A stretch of DNA of 22,500 nt from the NCBI GenBank assembly GCA_023375785.1, contig SZWC01025848.1, positions 1 to 22,500 on the forward strand, given 5' to 3'. The notes beneath the pieces are model-generated. The model was given only the letters and a program-made list of their open reading frames with translations. It searched no databases and was not told the origin of the DNA. The DNA is from Penium margaritaceum. Taxonomy: Eukaryota > Streptophyta > Zygnematophyceae > Desmidiales > Peniaceae. The first letter of the stretch is position 1. Each line of letters opens with the position of its first letter. The position numbers and the translations under genes were made by a program. Below, piece after piece: positions 19,792 to 22,500 of this stretch.

Positions 19792-21405
19792 AATTCGAGA
19801 AAATTCTGAAAGCCTTCTTAAGTGACACAATAATGGTTTTTCACAGTTTCATGAAGGCCAAACCGTGTTGACTTCAACTGGTATACATGCCATGTTGTTA
19901 GCTTAGAACATGGACTTACCAAGTAGCAAACTTGCATTGTCAACATCGCGTCAAGTTTTTGAACCAGTCCTGTGCATGGGGTCTTAAGGGTTTTCATTAC
20001 GGATGAACAGAGGATTTTTGTGGAAATGCACATAAATAGAACCTATGTCCGTTGCTATCACTTAGTGTTCATCACTTGAAACAGAAAAATGCATGAATAT
20101 TGCATTGCAAATTGATCGGACAAAGCTGGCTGACTCATGCAACGAAAAGGCCATGCAAATGTACCTGTCCTCTCCTTGGTCGCTTCCAACTTTTGGTGTT
20201 GGGCTACCTTCAACACCTTTGCCTGTAGAATTCACCCATGAAGATAATCATCACAATTCATGCATATACATACATGCAGGGAAAATCTCTTTTTGTAAAG
20301 GTTTGGGGTTTAGAGTTTAGGATCGTTTTTGCATGTGAGGCATATGCTTAATCTCATTTTACATCCATGTGATTTGTCTCGTACAATATTTAGACCTATT
20401 TACACTAGTGTAATCCAGGCTCTGAACATCTTTGTAATAATCTAAATTCAATTAACCATGACAAGAAGACCTTGGGTAGAAATTTGATCAAAGCATTTAG
20501 TTCCGACGCTTATCCTTTGATCCAAAGCTTGCTCAACAGTAGCCATCCTAGTGCCTTGAAGTTGCAACCACCTCGGAAAGTGTCTATGGATGAACCAGGA
20601 TCTACAAAACTACTACACTTGCATGAGTTTTTCATCAATCCAAATCTTTCAGATCTTTGGTACCCTATCCATGCTTGTCTTCCTTGAGGAAATCATGACA
20701 AAAAATAGCAGGACATGGCTGTCATATGGTCTTAAACATGTCGCCATGTTGTCAAATACTATTTATTCGAACAAGATGCCATTCACATGGTAGTAATAAG
20801 AAATGGAAAGAATACTAGACAAGTATGGTAATACAATTATGCAATAACTTCTTGGGAGTTTGTGTGCCTCCTATAATCTTATACTAAGTAATGCCTTCAT
20901 AATAAAATGTATATACGATGAGAAGTTCCTGACTGGAGACACATGAAGAAAGATGAAAAGAAAATTTTCTTAGTTGTTATGCCATGTCTGTAGCACTCCT
21001 TTAATCAATTGTGAAATTAATCCTTGCAATGCTTTAAACTATCATTTATCCCTTTTTGTCGAGTTTTGCACATATCTAACCGCTTTGCGCGAATGCATCA
21101 AGGCCAAATTACACCTCATTATGGAACTTTCCACCTCATGGGTTTTGATATTTGGTGTCTTAAATAGGTAACCCACCATGGTGATGGTCTTCATGTTAAA
21201 ATGGTGTTAATTGCATTGATGCAATTGTTTTTAGAGAGGTTAAGAGGACTATATGACCATGTTTCCCATGTAGTTCATCACTTTTTATAGTCTAGTTTTA
21301 ATTCAATGGTTTTTTTCATAATTAATTTTTTTTCAAATTCAATAAGTGAACCTTGCAACCTCTATCTATGTGGATCAAGACTTGGAGGAATGATTCACCC
21401 ATGCT
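19792..21405. other. No gene recognised
   Basis: Frames are at most about 75 codons (plus 20093-20320, 20472-20687, 20590-20793) and match no family. CpG is again sparse. Three degenerate telomere-like heptamers at 20302-20322 are noted among the rejected items. Confidence 0.45.
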
Positions 21406-21732
21406 CTAAGAACACCTATTCGGTATCATGAGGTCTTTACACAAACTTAATGCATCATGACCTTTCATAGAATATTTCTCAAAAATTGGATTCTCCCGAA
21501 TTCTACTCTTTTCCCAGTCAACACCAATGATGATGAATTCACAATAACCTAAGATATCATTTACATAATTAAAATTGAAAAACAAAACACGTTTCTTCAG
21601 CTGCCTACACAAAGACTTCCAATGAAGAGGACGTGGAGCAAGATGAGAGGCTATGTACATTCTAAGAGTGCCATGGCAACAATCAATGTCTGCACCCTTA
21701 CATGGCTGCACTTGTACGTGCTTTGCGAGCAA
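21406..21732 (-). other. Unrecognised 108-codon open frame
   Basis: A minus-strand frame with varied composition, including CEFIIIGVDWEKSRIRENPI near the middle. There is no signal peptide, membrane segment or known motif. It overlaps the opposite-strand frame starting at 21666 in its first 67 bases, and both cannot easily be real. Unassigned. Confidence 0.15.
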
Positions 21733-22010
21733 AAGCCATGGATGTTGATGTTCTTACACATAATTCCCTAATAGCCAACGTTACCTATGAACCAAACATT
21801 GCCATGAGTCGAAAGGAAAGGGAACCTCTATTTGTGGAGGTTCCATGTAAAGATCCGGTGAAGGAGTAGGAATAGGTGCATTTGGGATGGACACGCTCTT
21901 ATGCAAGTCATGTTTACGGGTATCCAAGCATTATTCCTGGCGGGCCCGATGAAGCATTCTTAAAAATGTCTTTCAAAGTATTTCATAAAAAACAATTTAA
22001 ACCACAGTGA
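21666..22010 (+). pseudogene. Unrecognised plus-strand frame broken by two close stops
   Basis: The frame is open from the TAA at 21663 for 67 codons, then has TAG at 21867 and again at 21873, and continues open to TGA at 22008. Before the stops it includes YMAALVRALRAKAMDVDVLT and MSRKEREPLFVEVPCKDP; after them HLGWTRSYASHVYGYPSIIP and GGPDEAFLKM. This reads like a conserved globular protein. The two TAGs six bases apart would be the only interruption. I cannot name the family. An 8-bp hairpin at 21821-21844 lies within it. Confidence 0.3.
21821..21844. repeat. Short perfect hairpin
   Basis: GGAACCTC at 21821-21828 and its exact complement at 21837-21844 are separated by eight bases. It lies inside the broken reading frame above and lacks a following T-run. 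It is probably incidental. Confidence 0.4.
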
Positions 22011-22500
22011 ATGGTGGTGCATTTTGCACATGAATATCTCTTACAATAGAATAATATATGAAATTCAACATCCATGAAAAGATGTCATGTCCTACTTATA
22101 CATATCCAAAACAGTGAGCATCTAGTTCATCAAAAACCCATCATTTCTTCTTGAAATCCTTGGCTTTATTACATTTAATTGCTTCAAAACCTCCCCTTTA
22201 TTTTAGAAATATATCCTTGTTGATATATGCATGACTTTCTAAGTTACATGGAGCATACCCACGATTTATGTAATTCCATTACTTACCTGCTATTGTAAAT
22301 TTAAAAAACTTTTGACCTCGCATCAAATTAGTTTCCAAATTTTAAAATAACATCATGATGAAGTCCAGAATTCCTTCTTTACTCAGAATGGAATATGGTC
22401 GACCTAAAAAATGCTGAAAACATGAACAAATGAACCTCATGGATTAAACATTGTATTCCTATCTGAAACGAATGATTTAATTCGTATTCACTTGAGTATC
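22011..22500. other. AT-rich DNA, no gene recognised
   Basis: Dense stops in all frames and very few CpG, much like 1451-3899. No element ends or motifs were seen up to the window edge. Confidence 0.5.

Noticed and set aside
20302..20322. TTTGGGG, TTTAGAG, TTTAGGA: three degenerate plant telomere-like heptamers.
   Set aside because: None is a perfect TTTAGGG and the run is only 21 bases, too short and impure for an interstitial telomere.
1..22500. Bacterial-style operons, ribosome binding sites, rRNA or tRNA genes.
   Set aside because: None is visible; frames are short and broken, and the clear element is a eukaryotic LTR retrotransposon.

Overview
The window looks like nuclear DNA of a land plant with a large, repeat-dense genome. 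I suspect a gymnosperm, but that is inference. The only confidently identifiable object is a heavily decayed Ty1/copia LTR retrotransposon. The surrounding DNA is AT-rich and nearly free of CpG, as expected for old methylated repeat DNA. I found no intact host gene, no structural RNA gene and no CRISPR array. There is no sign of bacterial operon structure.

Layout. 1-720: CpG-rich segment with two G-box hexamers, no recognisable gene. 900-1450: alternating polypyrimidine and polypurine tracts. 1450-3900: AT-rich, no gene seen. 3940-4318: short unrecognised remnant. 4319-11019: minus-strand copia element with target-site duplication ATTGG on both sides, two LTRs, a polypurine tract, a primer-binding site, and gag, protease, integrase, reverse transcriptase and RNase H remnants in copia order. 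11020-13190: no gene recognised. About 13190-17235: strongly purine-skewed plus strand with many meaningless minus-strand ORFs. 17742-18396: unrecognised two-frame reading frame. 18856-19790: a second CpG-rich segment with a perfect 24-bp direct repeat. 19800-21400: nothing recognised. 21406-22010: two unrecognised reading frames. 22011-22500: AT-rich, nothing seen.

The copia element is old. The LTRs match at 49 of 68 positions in a stretch aligned by hand. Protease, RT and RNase H have each lost a catalytic residue, and stops and frameshifts occur throughout. It nevertheless contains much younger-looking internal repeats: a fold-back array of a 34-bp unit that lengthens the integrase gene by 192 bp, exact copies of its 19-bp core about 500 bp away, and a 39-bp tandem duplication in RT. 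The near-identity of these repeats inside a badly diverged element is the most unusual feature of the window.
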